Positions 36,330-48,300 are shown, numbered from the stretch's first letter. The stretch: DNA of 64,000 nucleotides from Mytilus edulis (GCF_963676685.1 NC_092348.1:25085386-25149385); one strand, 5' to 3'. Numbers and translations are program-made. The notes: a model not told the origin generated them from the sequence alone.

Positions 36330-37577
36330 TGTGTGGCGTGACCCAGCCAACCAACCAAGATGGCCGTTATGGCTAAAACTAGAACATAGGGGCAAATTGT
36401 AGATTTTGGCTTATAACTCTGAAACCAAAGCATTTAAAGCAAATCTGACATGGGGGTAAAATTGTTTATCAGGTAAAGATCTATCTGCTCTAAAATTTTC
36501 AGACGAAAATGGTAACCGGTTGTTGGGTTTCTGCCCCTGAATTGGCAATTTTAAGGAAATTATACTGTTTTTGGGCTATTATCTTGAATATTATTATAGA
36601 TAGAGATGAACTGTAAACAACAATAATGTTCAGCAAAGTAAGATCTACAAATAAGTTAATGTGACTAAAATGGTCAGTTGACCCCTTAAGGAGTTATTGC
36701 CCTTTATAGTCATTTTATACCAATTTTTCCTAATATTTTCTAATCTTTTACAAAAATCTTCTCCTCTAAAACTGTTGGTCCATATTTAACCATACTTTGC
36801 CATAATCATCATTGAGGTATCTAGTTTAAAAAAAATTGTGCAGTGACCCTGCCAACCAACCAAGATGGCCGCCATGGCTAAAAATAGAACACAGGGGTAA
36901 AATGTAGATTTTGGCTTATAACTCTGAAACCAAAGCATTAAGAGCAATTCAGACAGGGGTTAAATTGTTTTGCAAGTCAAGATCTATCTGCCCTGAAATT
37001 TTCAGATGAATCCGACAACTGGTTGTTGTGTTGCTGCCCCTGAATTGGAAAATTTTAAGGAAATTTTGCTGTTTTTTGTTATTATCTTGAATATTATTAT
37101 AGATAGAGATAAACTGTAAACAGCAATAATGTTCAGCAAAGTAAGATCCACAAATAAGTCAACATGACCAAAAAAGGTCAGTTGACCCCTTAAGGATTTA
37201 TTGCTCTTTTAAAATACTCAATTTTTAATAATTTTGTAAATTTTGTAAATTTTTGTAAATTTTGTAAATTTTTGTAAATTTTGTAAATTTTTGTAAATTT
37301 TGTAAATTTTTGTAAATTTTGTAAATTTTTGTAAATTTGGTAAATTTTTGTAAATTTTGTAAATTTTTGTAAATTTTAACAAAATATTTTCCTCTGTAAC
37401 TAATGGGCCAAGTTCATTATAAATTGAGTTAATTGTAAGAAACAAGAATGTTCAGTAAAGTAAGATCTACAAACACATCTCCTTCACAAAAACACAATTT
37501 TGTCATGAATCCATCTGTGTCCTTTGTTTAATATGCACATAGACAAAGGTGAGCGACACAGGCTCTTAAGAGCCTCT
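36330..37577 (+). repeat. repeat family H with internal ~510-bp duplication
   Basis: Two diverged half-units (36345-36840 and 36860-37390) each contain CAACCAACCAAGATGGCC, ACTCTGAAACCAAAGCATT and a GTCAGTTGACCCCTTAAGGA-type phrase. It ends GGTGAGCGACACAGGCTCTT AAGAGCCTCTAG. A relative with its left end intact is at 52937-54125. Confidence 0.7.
37218..37378. repeat. TTTTGTAAATT tandem array
   Basis: About 160 bases of alternating 9- and 10-base units (TTTGTAAAT and TTTTGTAAAT), with one GGTAAAT variant. It lies inside the second half-unit of the family H repeat. The long minus-strand frame over it is a by-product of the repeat. Confidence 0.9.
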
Positions 37578-37652
37578 AGTTTCACAATCAATTGGTGGTC
37601 GTAGTTTCTTGATTCAAACATTTCTTATATATTTTATGTCGGAGAGTCTGTT

Positions 37653-37786
37653 TTATTTCAGTTTTTTAAATGCCTTTCGCAACTTTTTTTCCTTTTCACA
37701 TGTGATGCCTTCTTTAGTGGTCTGGTTGAACAAAAGGCTGTACATTTTAGGTCTCAGGCCAACGAATTCTTTCAAAGGAACACCCG
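37653..37786 (-). pseudogene. PolB-like element relic, C-terminal fragment
   Basis: The minus strand reads VPLKEFVGLRPKMYSLLFNQ, then TTKEGITCEKEKKLRKAFKK and a stop. EFVGLRxKMYS is a hallmark I recall from the C-terminus of transposon-borne family B DNA polymerase proteins common in invertebrates (Polinton-like or related). The upstream half appears at 39958-40114 on the same strand, separated by about 2.2 kb of inserted repeats. No AG precedes this fragment's first codons, so the gap looks like an insertion rather than an intron. Confidence 0.45.
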
Positions 37787-37849
37787 AAAAGATTTTTTGA
37801 AGAACATGAGAAAGGCAATATTTAATAATAATTTAAAAGAAAATTTCTG

Positions 37850-38180
37850 TTAATCTTTAGAGAGGAAAAATGTCACAAAAGAAAATTAAAAATAAAATTT
37901 GTTACAAAAGAAAATTAAAGATAAAATTTCTTACAAAAGAAAATTAAAAATAAAATTAAAAATAATTGAAAATAAAATTAAAAATAATTGAAAATAAAAT
38001 TAAAAAGAATTGAAAAGAAAATTAAAAAGAGTTGAAAAGAAAATAATTGAAAATAAAATTAAAAATAATTGAAAATAAAATTAAAAATAATTGAAATGAA
38101 AATTAAAAAGAAAATTAAAAATAATTGAAAAGAAAATTAAAAATAATTTATTAAAAGAAAATTTGTTACAAAAGACAATT
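37850..38180. repeat. A-rich simple repeat (AAAATTAAAAATAATTG type)
   Basis: Irregular repeats of AAAATTAAAAATAATTGA-like units. Similar A-rich sequence resumes at 39868-39930, on the other side of the Penelope-like insertion. Confidence 0.8.
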
Positions 38181-38194
38181 AAAAAAGAACATTT

Positions 38195-39870
38195 TAACGA
38201 GAGAAATTTATGTATTACTGAAAAATTATTACACTAAGGATTTCGATATCACAAACTAGTCAAAATATTTACTAAATTTTCTGCGTTTTGCATTTGCGCC
38301 GATTTTTTCTTTCATTTGCGCCGATTTTTTTTTCATTTGCGCCGATTTTTTTACAGGTAAATTACAGGTGAATAGATATAAGAAGATGTGGTATGAGTGC
38401 CAATGAGAGAACTCTCCATCCAAGTCATGTTATTTTTCATTTATCATAATAGACCTCTTCCGTTAGCCACTTGTACAAATTTAATGAATCACCATGGGGA
38501 GGTGGAAGAAGGCCTACAAGATACATCTCCAGACTTATTCCTTGACCGTACCCATAGTTCTTTAGCCTCTGTCTTTCGGACATCTGCCACATGATTATGC
38601 TCGTTCTGTGGTTTGACAATAGAATCCGTGATGACTCTGGCTTTACACGATTTTATGGTACATTTGTAGGATGTGCTGTCATGTTTCAGGACACTAACCT
38701 TTCAATATGTATGGCCCTCTTTGGCTCGTTTCAGTGTGCAATATGTCCATCGTGTTGCAACGAAGTTCCAGAACAATATGAATCAAAACTAACATAAATG
38801 AACAAGATTTATAACCAGATGTTACCAATGGTATTATATAGTATAGTACATGTACAAGTATTAACGTACCTGTAAATCTAATTAGGAGCAAATATAAAAT
38901 CGGCGCAAATGAAAGAATGAATATTTTCAAAATCGGCGCAATTGTCATACGCCCCTAAATTTTATCATCGGGTATAAGGACATCATTCGGAAATATAGCT
39001 CAACATGCAGACTTCTTATACGTTCAGGTATTTCACATCTATTATTTTATGGGAATATTCTTTATAAAGCACAAAAATGTCAGTATTCACCTCAGAAGCT
39101 AACAAAACCTTTAAATAGACTTATTAAGAAGGGATATAGTTACGATACTGTTGTCAGGTCGTTAAAGATTGCATATTTTGGCGTTAATATTGATTCACTT
39201 ATAGGATCTTCGCATCGGAACTAAACACATTTATTATTAATAACCCAGTTGTTGGCATGGCACGGGTTGTTATGTTCTTCTCATGTATGTTATGATGGTA
39301 TGATACTAAATCCCTCAAGGGGAGGATTGTGCCTGATATTCATATGATGAAGACATAATTTTTCAATCAGTTTAATTGAAGTCTGGAGCTGGCATGTCAG
39401 TAAAACTGCTAGTAGTCTGATGTTATTTATGTATTATTGTCATTTTGTTTATTTTCTTTGGTTGCATCTTCTGAAATCAGACTTGGACTTCTCTTGAACT
39501 GAATTTTAATGTGCGTATTGTTATGCGTTTACTTTTCTGCATTGGCTAGAGGTATAGGTAGAGGGTTGAGATCTTACAAACATGTTTAACCCCGCCGCAC
39601 TGTTGCGCCTGTTCCAAGTCAGGAGCCTCTGTCCTTTGTTAGTCTTGTATCATTTTAACTTTTAGTTTCTTGTGTACAATTTGGAGTTTAGTATGGCGTT
39701 CATTATCACTGAACTAGCATATATTTGTTTAGGGGCCAGCTGAAGGACGCCTCCGGGTGCGGGAATTTCTCGTTGCATTGAAGACCTGTTGGTGACTTCG
39801 GCTGTTGTCTGCTCTATGGTAGGGTTGTTGTCTCTTTGGCTCATTCCCCATTTCAATTCTCAATTTTATT
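38195..39870 (+). pseudogene. Penelope-like family b, C-terminal part and 3' end, interrupted
   Basis: The plus strand reads NERNLCITEKLLH and GFRYHKLVKIFTKF up to 38280. It resumes at 38964 with YHRY/KDI-type sequence and STCRLLIRSGISHL, then runs into the non-coding 3' tail and stops at CATTTCAATTCTCAATTTTA near 39865. It is the inverted relative of 32300-33240. The break is filled exactly by the inverted-repeat element 38281-38954. TTTGTTACAAAAGA flanks the whole insert on both sides (about 38161 and 39868). Confidence 0.75.
38281..38954. mobile_element. 674-bp inverted-repeat element with 9-bp target duplication
   Basis: CTAAATTTT occurs at 38272-38280 and again at 38955-38963, directly flanking the element. 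The left end has three units of CATTTGCGCCGATTTT; the right end has two reverse-complement units (AAAATCGGCGCAAATG). The outermost bases, CTGCGTTTTG and the complement of CATACGCCC, are also similar. The interior contains a fragment of the A/B repeat terminus (38375-38430) and no transposase. A 9-bp duplication is typical of Mutator-type elements; the assignment is inference. Confidence 0.75.
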
Positions 39871-39957
39871 TGTTACAAAAGAACATTAAAAGAAAATTAA
39901 AAAGACAATTTCTGTTAAACTTTAGAAAGAGAAAAAAAAATGTTTTAAAGAACTCAC

Positions 39958-40114
39958 CACCAAGCTCATCTTTAAATTTCCGAACGTCTTTCTTATATTT
40001 GTTGGAAAAGAGATGTTTCGTTTTGTTGAATGAGCCGTAGTTGGAGGTATCCAATAGGTCTTTGATAGGTTTCATGTCTTCCTTCACATCGTCAGTCAGA
40101 ATCTCATAACACAA
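39958..40114 (-). pseudogene. PolB-like element relic, upstream fragment
   Basis: The minus strand reads CYEILTDDVKEDMKPIKDLL, then DTSNYGSFNKTKHLFSNKYK and KDVRKFKDELGG. The last part (HxLxSxxxKKxxxKFKDE..G) is, in the family I recall, followed directly by the VPLKEFVGLRPKMYS block found at 37653-37786. The frame is open to the left edge, where GGTGGTGAGT would also serve as a donor. No function is likely in this state. Confidence 0.45.
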
Positions 40115-40239
40115 TGAATGTTAAATGAATAAGAAATGTTAACAAAGTACCAAAGAGGAATCTCTTCCTTTATACACATATACAAAGGGGACAACAAAGA
40201 GGAATATTACTGAAATATAATGAAACAATGGCTTTTATC

Positions 40240-40678
40240 TTACCTCCTATACATTTCCAGGAATATGATTGGTTAAAAGCGTCCGCGTGCAAACCGTGTA
40301 TATTTGATATTAGGTTAGTAGGGAGGCGGGGCTTATCTCATACACGGTTAGTAGTGGAGTTACGTCCCTTTATATGCCTTATTAGGTAAGAATGGGGCGG
40401 GGCTTATTTCATACATGGTTAGTAATGGTGTTATGTCCCTTTATAAAAAACAAAACGGTACTGAGAAAAAATCTTAAAAGTTCCATCAGACGAAGAAATT
40501 GATCATTAAGATTGAAATAAATTCATAAAACACATTTAAACCTTACAAGTCGTTATTGTTGGCATAACGATAGGATCAATGGAAGTATTTTCTTAGTGCT
40601 AACAGTATTGAAGACTTGCTCATTTTGAGAATCACTAGTCCTAATTTCACACGTTAAGATAGTCGGTAAGATAAATTC
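40240..40678 (+). repeat. repeat arm associated with palindromic element
   Basis: Includes AGGAATATGATTGGTTAAAA, GCGTCCGCGTG and TATTAGGTTAGTAGGGAGGC, then TAGTCGGTAAGATAAATTCG just before the palindrome. The same blocks occur in reverse order and orientation at 46687-47055, so both loci carry the same element in opposite directions. Confidence 0.6.
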
Positions 40679-40818
40679 GTTACATAGTGTGCTAGTGACG
40701 TAATACGGTATATATGGGGTCAGTAAATTCCATATGGGGATTCGAGCTTCGCTCTCACCCCATATGGAATTTACTGACCCCATATATACCGTATTAGGTC
40801 ACTAGCACACTATGTAAC
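40679..40818. repeat. near-perfect 61-bp-arm palindrome
   Basis: The arm starts GTTACATAGTGTGCTAGTGA and ends AATTCCATATGGGG. The second arm is its reverse complement with one mismatch (GACG against GACC). The 18-base loop contains CGAGCTTCG. A related but longer and more diverged structure is at 46094-46686. Confidence 0.9.
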
Positions 40819-41489
40819 TAATAGTATTTTGACAAAATATCATACCTGTATCTGTAAACAGCAAGTTGATCTTGTCATCGTACATTGTACTAAGGTTTCG
40901 TCACCTTGTAATGAATTCATGAATTTATAGCTTGCTGTGAGCCAAGGCTCTGTGTTGAAGAACATACCTTGACCTATATTATAATGGTTTACTTTTATAA
41001 GAGAGGTATAAAACATCTTGTCTGGCATATATGGTTTTATTAAGGGTTAAATTGATCCATAAATGGTTATGTACTCCAACGAGGTCTTCATTGAAAATTT
41101 AGCAACACAGAAACGACGACTGAGCTACTAACTTTTTTTAGTTTTTTCCTCCGAGTTGATCAGTCTCAAATTCATCCTTGAACGCCAATTTTCCATAAAT
41201 TTACCAAAAACACTGAAAAAGTGGGAATGAATCAATTGAATTATTTAAGATAAGAACTAGAAGCTAACATAAAAAAAACAAAAACATAAATAAATTAAAA
41301 AAAATCGATGTCATTGTGGGTAATGTGACAAGGAGAAAACAAACAATTTTAAGATATATTCTAATAAAAAAATCCTTACAGCACTTTAAAATATTACAAT
41401 TTTAAAAATAACATACCTGTTACAACAAACAGTCCTTCTCAAAGTCGTTGTTTGCATGTTTTATCATGTTGGTGTTGAACTCTATATAT

Positions 41490-41800
41490 ATAGATATAAG
41501 AAGATGTGGTATGAGTGCCAATGAGACAACTCTCCATCCAAATCACAATTTTCTAAAAGTAAACCATTACAGGTAAAGGTACAGTCTTCAACACGGAGCC
41601 TTGGCTCACAGCGAGCAACAAGCAGTAAAGGGCCCCAAAAAGTTACTGGTGTAAAACCATTCAAACAGGAAAACCTTCGGTCTAATCAACATAAAAAACG
41701 TGAAACGAGAAACACTTATGAACCACATCAACAAACGACAACTACTGAACATCAGATTCCTGACTTAGGACAGCTGCAAACAATTGCAGCAGGATTAAAC
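41490..41800 (-). repeat. interspersed repeat family B, long reverse copy
   Basis: GAAGATGTGGTATGAGTGCC, GAGCCTTGGCTCACAGCGAG, AAACAGGAAAACCTTCGGTC and ACCACATCAACAAACGACAA mark the full unit, ending near TTGCAGCAGGATTAAACG. Confidence 0.75.
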
Positions 41801-42396
41801 GTTTTAATGGTACCCAACATTGTCCCTTATCTGAAACAATAGTGTAACATCACAACAAAGAAAGACACACTATAAAATATCAATTAGAATTACTCAATCA
41901 AAAGGCGTAGTAACACAAATGTATGTTTTAAGCCAAGCCTTTTGTTGAAATTCTAATACCCAGTTCTATATAAAGTTGTAAAGGGGTAAGGACCTATTTT
42001 GGCCTCGGTGTTTAAAGATGCTCGAATTCAAGCTTAAATATGAAAAATCTATCAAATATGCCATAATATGTCACTTTTCAGATGATTTTTGTAAAAAATA
42101 AAAGTGACCGCATCCGTGTTCACTGTCAACTTGTTTAAATATATTATGTATTAATATGGGGATGCTGAAGTGCGATTATCACGCTGGCGTGCGATGGTCT
42201 ATGCTGCAGTGCGATGGTTCGTTCTCTGTAGTAAAACGTTGTATATCAAGCTTTTCCTTTGTTTAATTCTTATGTATTGTAGTGATATTGTCATAGGAAG
42301 CACTGCAGTCATAAATGTTGCATTTAATTTACAAATACAATTGAACTTTAGAATGCCTCGCGATTGTTGTCAGCCAATCAAAGGTGATGATTTTAA

Positions 42397-44732
42397 TGCC
42401 CGCGTCACACTGTCCCGATTTTTACGCCGATGGCAACACGATTATGGAAATTTTCAAAATCGGGACTGATCGTATCCAGATCGGGCTATTCGTAGTGCCA
42501 TCTTTAACCATCGTAGAACCATCGGCCACTTTTTCTAGCCTTCGGGGACAACTTCGGGAAGGGTTCTAAATTTTTTAACATGTTAAAAAATCCCCGAAGG
42601 TGCGTCCGATGTTGAGGGTTCGTATTGAGTTCGTATCACCTTCCTCACCATCGTAATGTCACCGGGAATGCATCTTTGAACATCGTATTGCATTCGTGTT
42701 TCCATCGTTTCCATCTGGCAGTTTTGACATTACGATGTCTACACGAATGAATCACGAAGCTACCCGAAGGTCTTACGATGGCAACACGACTTCGTGAAGA
42801 CCTCGTAATCCCGTCGTGTTGCCATCGAATAAAAGTACGAAGGCGACAAGATGGAACTACGACGGCAATAAATCCAGCTAAATGTAAATGTAAGTTAATT
42901 TTCGCGCTAAAATACATTTAAAGTACCATGCGCGATATGCACTGGTCAGTCTAATACGACAGTTAAGAAAGACGTTCACAAAACATGCAGCTCATATCAT
43001 ATGATTCTATGAGAACAAGAAAGGCGACCGCGTTGTTTCTATTAATTCAAATGGAACAAGAAGAGCAGCTATTACAGGCTCAGGATTTACTTTTACAAGT
43101 AAAATATTATTTTTTGTCAATTTTTCATATCAAGTAAACATAATGAAAATCTTAAACGCGCCTCGTACACCAACACTGCAGGTACACGTATATAGGGAAA
43201 CCAACTTTTTCTTCATTATTCTGATTTTTTATGTATCGTCTGAGTTGTTGTCACACGAATGTTTACTCCATAACCATTATGTTTTTTATATGTCATATTT
43301 TGCCGCATTTGTTGCTTTCCCCACATCCTTCCTTTTGTCTATATTATTATGATATTCTCCTGGAAAGAGCTCTTTTTGAATAAAAGGGATCAACGAACCC
43401 ATTACCTTACCTTTAAGATAGATCAGTAAACATGGACATAATTATGGGTGATTATTCAGACTAGTGCACACATTTTGCAGTTCAAACAAGGCAATGTCGA
43501 GCGTGGCATCCGCTCGTATGTAACATATTGGGGACAAATATGGACACTATATTTGTATATGACACATGCAGAAAATGGTAAATTGAATATGCATATTCGA
43601 TACATAAACTATTTTTTTTTTAGAAATCAACCAAAACATTCAGTAACTGGAAATACCTTTAATATTGTCTTTAGAACCAGCAGGTAAAAAAATGAGCAAC
43701 AAATTTCATGTGTATTATGCTATTTCAAGGAGAAAAAACAAGTCCATCTGCATGACCTTGACCTTTGGCCTTGAACGTAAAAAATGTCAGATCATTACAA
43801 GGAGGAACAATATACCAAATGTGGTTAAAATCTTTTGAAGCATATTGGTTTTAGAGTGTTCACAAGGGTTATATTGCCTTGTATTACAACTGCCACTGTG
43901 ACCTTGACCTTTGAACTTTAAAGTCAATAGCGCTTAAGATATTCTTAACGAGTAACACCATACCAAGTTTTGAGCATTTTGGTTCTAGAGTGTCCATAAC
44001 AATTTTATCTGCACGCAACTTACATGTAGTAGGCGAGGGGATAATAAACTAAGTTTTATAAGAATTAGACAAAAAGATCGATTTCCCGACATGCATGGCA
44101 GACTTATACAGAAACGATATGTTGTCGAAATTCTGTTCGTATCATAAAAAGTTCAAAACAGGTAGAACGCATTTTTAGATCGTTTGTATACTTGTATTAT
44201 GTATATACATGTATTTTACCAGATTTTGGTGGCATTATATGCAGAGACTCAGAGTCAAGTTTTACCCTTCAAGCCCACGGTCTTCCGTCTTATGATTAAA
44301 CGAGAAATGAAATGTACAATATCATATATATTCAATATTGATCAAACAATTTAAAACGCGTGATGCCATCGTTATATAATTAGAATGCATCGTAAGCTGT
44401 ACACGTCGTCTTTTAGACATCGTATGGCCATCGCGCCATCATTGTAATCCATCGTGTAGCCTTCGTAATCCATCGTGTAGCCTTCGTGATCCATCGTGTA
44501 GGCTTCGGCTGAGATATGAAGCTTAAATACCCGTCTTCGGTTAACCTTCGTATGTCCATCTTTTGCTATCGTATATAATTTCGGCACCATCGTATAGACT
44601 TCGTTATTCATCGTACTTGCTTCGGTCACTTTTTGGTATTTTAACGAGATCGGGAACGACTTCGTACGAACTTACAATTTTCGCATTCGGGTGTCCATCG
44701 TATATAAAAATCGGGACAGTGTGACGCGGGCA
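42397..44732. mobile_element. PIF/Harbinger-like element, 2.3 kb, TAA duplication
   Basis: The terminal inverted repeat begins TGCCCGCGTCACACTGTCCC and continues GATTTTTA, perfect over about 28 bp at both ends. TAA lies directly outside on both sides (42394-42396 and 44733-44735), the 3-base TWA-type duplication of PIF/Harbinger elements. Inside are runs of short CG-rich words near both ends (ACCATCGTA, CCATCGTGTAGCCTTCG), a possible transposase start at 42985-43098, and an unrelated-looking repeat with GTGACCTTGACCTTTGA near 43745-44010. No complete transposase remains, so it is non-autonomous. Confidence 0.75.
42985..43098 (+). pseudogene. possible first exon of a decayed Harbinger-type protein
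   Basis: ATG to a CAA|GTAAAA donor-like site encodes MQLISYDSMRTRKATALFLL and IQMEQEEQLLQAQDLLLQ: a basic patch, hydrophobic run and Glu/Gln-rich stretch, as at the start of many HARBI1-like transposases. No later exon was found. Confidence 0.3.
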
Positions 44733-44735
44733 TAA

Positions 44736-45399
44736 TGAAACATACATTATATTTTCGTCAAGTTGAAAAAGACATGAAATTTTGATTGCTTTGACATTTC
44801 TATCCTTTTGATAGACATATTAAACTTTTTGGTTTCAAAAGTTAAACATATATGCATTTTTTTTGTAAAACGAGTTGGACATCTTTCTTTATAAAAGTGT
44901 CCTCTCAATATGCGTAACAATTCTCTGGAAATAATTTATTTCTTATAAAAATTTTCAATATTTAGGAATAAAAAGTATATTTACTTTATCAACAAAAAAT
45001 ATAATTGGTGATTTCTTCATAAAAATTGGAATTACATAATTTTCATGCAGAATCAAGTCAAATGTCATTTATGATTTAGAAAGACGGCTCCATGTTCTCT
45101 TTTTCAAGCTGAATGAAATGATTAAAATGACTCGAAATATGCTTCTTTTCCCAATTTGTCTCGAAGTTTGCCATCGCAAAATATTTTTTTACAAATTAAA
45201 CCAATTCCAAGAAGTAAAAATATTATTGCAATCAAAACATCTGTCGCTCTTATACGTTTATATTACAGACAATCTGAAATGTAAACGAATTCGATATTTT
45301 GTTTTTTTACTTCATGTAAAACATATCCTTACTGTTCCATCAACATAAATGACCAACGACGGAGACAGAATTAACATAATAATTTATCCAACTGCTGCA
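44736..45399. other. AT-rich upstream region of the short-chain collagen gene
   Basis: No repeat or exon recognised. The promoter of the downstream gene should lie here, but I see no convincing core element placed by more than chance. Confidence 0.35.
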
Positions 45400-48300
45400 A
45401 TGAACAAGTTAACTATTCCTATGTTTGCTGTCCTGTTTTGTTGTACTGCATTCACTAAAGGTACACTGACAAAGGACTGCATTGGAGACCAATGTCCGCA
45501 AATCATATCTGTTGGGCTAATGAATGGTTTGAAAGCCACGTTGAAAGCTGACCTCGATGTTTCCAAACTTAATAACGTTTTATTTAAGTATATACAGACA
45601 GAAGTGACAAAAGCTGTTAAGTCGGAAGTTGACAAATTACAAGGTAATATGTAATCTTTTATATTTTTATGCATGCCCGGTTTATGTGTATTATGTTTTC
45701 TGGTCTGTGCGTTAAAGTTCTGGTTAAAGTTTTTGGTCGAGGTAGTTTTTGATGAAGTTGAAGTCCAACCAACTTGCAACTTAGTACACATGCTCCCTAT
45801 GATATGATCTTCTAATTTTAATGTCAAATTAGAGTCTTTACTCCATTTACATTGTCCACTGAACATAGAAAATGATAGTGCGGTTTGGACAACCGTGTAC
45901 TAGGGACATAATCTTGTACTAAATGTCTTTGTTCATTCACTTAGCTTTCGCATAGATTCTCAGCGATCAAACGAAGGTTTGATTACATTTATAAATGCTA
46001 TATTCCGTTGATGTTGTTGGGTTATATGTACCATTTCAATCTTCCTAGCTTCTCTTATTCATATACCATCTACGAGCAACACTGATATTATTAGTTACAT
46101 AGTGTGGTAGTGACCTAATATGATGTATACTGCACTCGTTCTGTTTGAGCAGTCAAAATGCGTTGACCGTTTATTTCTATTCATATACAGTCACTGACCT
46201 GATATCACTTTTCCTCATGAATATTTAAATAGAAATTGTCGAAATTATATTATTTATTCATACGACCTCTACAACCTGTTCTTGCTTCCAATGTAAACAA
46301 CGATGCGTTTAACGACTCAAACTTGTTTCATTTACATTTTTTGGAAAAAAAACATATTTCACGTGTTAATATTTTTTGTTTGCAACCTATAAATCATTAT
46401 GTTATGTTTATTGTTGATATTTTAGTCTATAAACAAAAGAATTCGTTCACCATTGATTGCGGTTTTCAACAGGTAATGATGTACATTTCATCGTGTTGTA
46501 TATTTCTCCGGCTGTGTGATATTATTATTGTCTATTTATATACGGGGTCAGTAAATTCCATATGGGGTGAGAGCGAAGCTCAACAACCTTGATATATTCC
46601 ATATGGGGTGAGAGCGAAGCTCGAACCTCATATGGAATTCACTATCCCCGTATATATCATATTAGGTCACTAACACACTATGTAACGAATTCATCTTACC
46701 GACTATTTTTATTTGTTGTATTAAGACTAGAGTTGTCTCATTTGCTATCATAACACATCTTCTTATTTCTATATTAAAGTGTTCAAGTGTTCAATTTTAA
46801 GAACCTTCTTCAATTGGTCTGCACTAAAAAAAAACAATCCAAAGAATAACGATATCAACAACCTTGATATAACAATATTTAACAGAACTTTCAATACTTT
46901 TAAATAATCAAACAGTGCCAAAGTCGTAAATCCACCACTACCCGTGTATTGAATTAAGCCCAGCCTCCCTACTAACCTAATATTAGATATACACGGTCTC
47001 CACGCGGACGCTTTTAACCAATCATATTCCTAGAAATGTTTAAGAGGTAAGATAAATATATATAGAGACAGAGATAGATTTATATAGATAGATAGATTTA
47101 TATAGATAAATAGATTTATATAAATAGATATGGTTATGTGCATCAAAAGAGGTAATTATTTTTTCATTTCTCGTTTTTTGTGTTCTGATTCGACCTAAAT
47201 TGGCAACATTTTTTTTTCATTTTAATTTTTGGATTTTAACAAAAATGTCGATACACTGAATTCGGGGGCGATATAGGGTCAGGGTGCCCGGTCCCCTTTT
47301 GTGGGAAAACTTGGTTGATTATATAGAGAATCACTGAGACATGACTGTAGCGGACCCCTTCCTAGCCATTCAGGGCCTCGGTGGCCGAGTGGTCTAAGTA
47401 GTTACTACTGTCATCACTAGCCAGTCAACACTGAGGTTGTGAGTTCGAACCCTGCTTGTGTGGGTGCACTCGATTCCAATCTTAATTGACTAGGATTGTC
47501 AGTTTTCCTATCGAAGGTCGGTGTTCTCCGTGCATTCTGGCTTCCTCCACCAAAAAACACTGGCCGCCACGAAATAGCCTAAATGCGGTGCTTAAAAGTG
47601 GCGTTAAAACACCAAAACTGAAATCTTATACAGGCATTCATTGTGCATTCTTAAACATTAATTAATATCCGATAATACAAATAAAGTATCAAATAATTGA
47701 ATAAAGACATATATATATTATATATAGACACAAATTATTTGGTATATGTGCTATTATTTCTTTGACGTTGATAATACTTTTTGTTGTAGGAGAGAAGTGT
47801 ATGAAGGGCAGTACATTTGTAAGATGGGGACGCACTTCATGCGATGGTACAAAGTCGTCATTGGTTTATACAGGTACTAATGTAAACTTAAACTATAATT
47901 TTTAGTCTGATTTTAACATGATAGCACACAAGTTTTATCTCACATGAAGACCGACATGTGAGGCCTTTTTTTAGCTGACTATGTGGTATGGGCTTTGCTC
48001 ATTGTTTAAGGCCGTTCGGTGATCTATAGTTGTTAATTTCTGTGCCATTTGGTCTCTTGTGGAGAGTTGTCTCATTGGCCATTACACCACATCTTCTTTT
48101 TTTATATGTGAACTTATATGATACAGCATTCTGAGTTTTTACTAATTTGATAAAGTATCATAATCAAGCATTACATGAGTAGCAGGTATATAAACATACT
48201 AAATTCATAAAATCTGAAAAACAATTGCTGCATGATACCTATCGTTTTTATCGGTACTCGTAGACAATACATGTACTTATAGCGGGACATTTCGGAGTAT

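Noticed and set aside
37218..37445. Minus-strand NLQKFTKIYKIY-type protein.
   Set aside because: Produced by the TTTTGTAAAT array; not a gene.
45349..45399. Upstream ATG of the collagen-like gene (MTNDGDRINI).
   Set aside because: It would place 17 polar residues in front of a clear signal peptide. The second Met fits a secreted protein.
47373..47470. tRNA gene.
   Set aside because: A- and B-boxes are present, but the arms do not pair as a functional tRNA and the sequence runs on into a SINE body.
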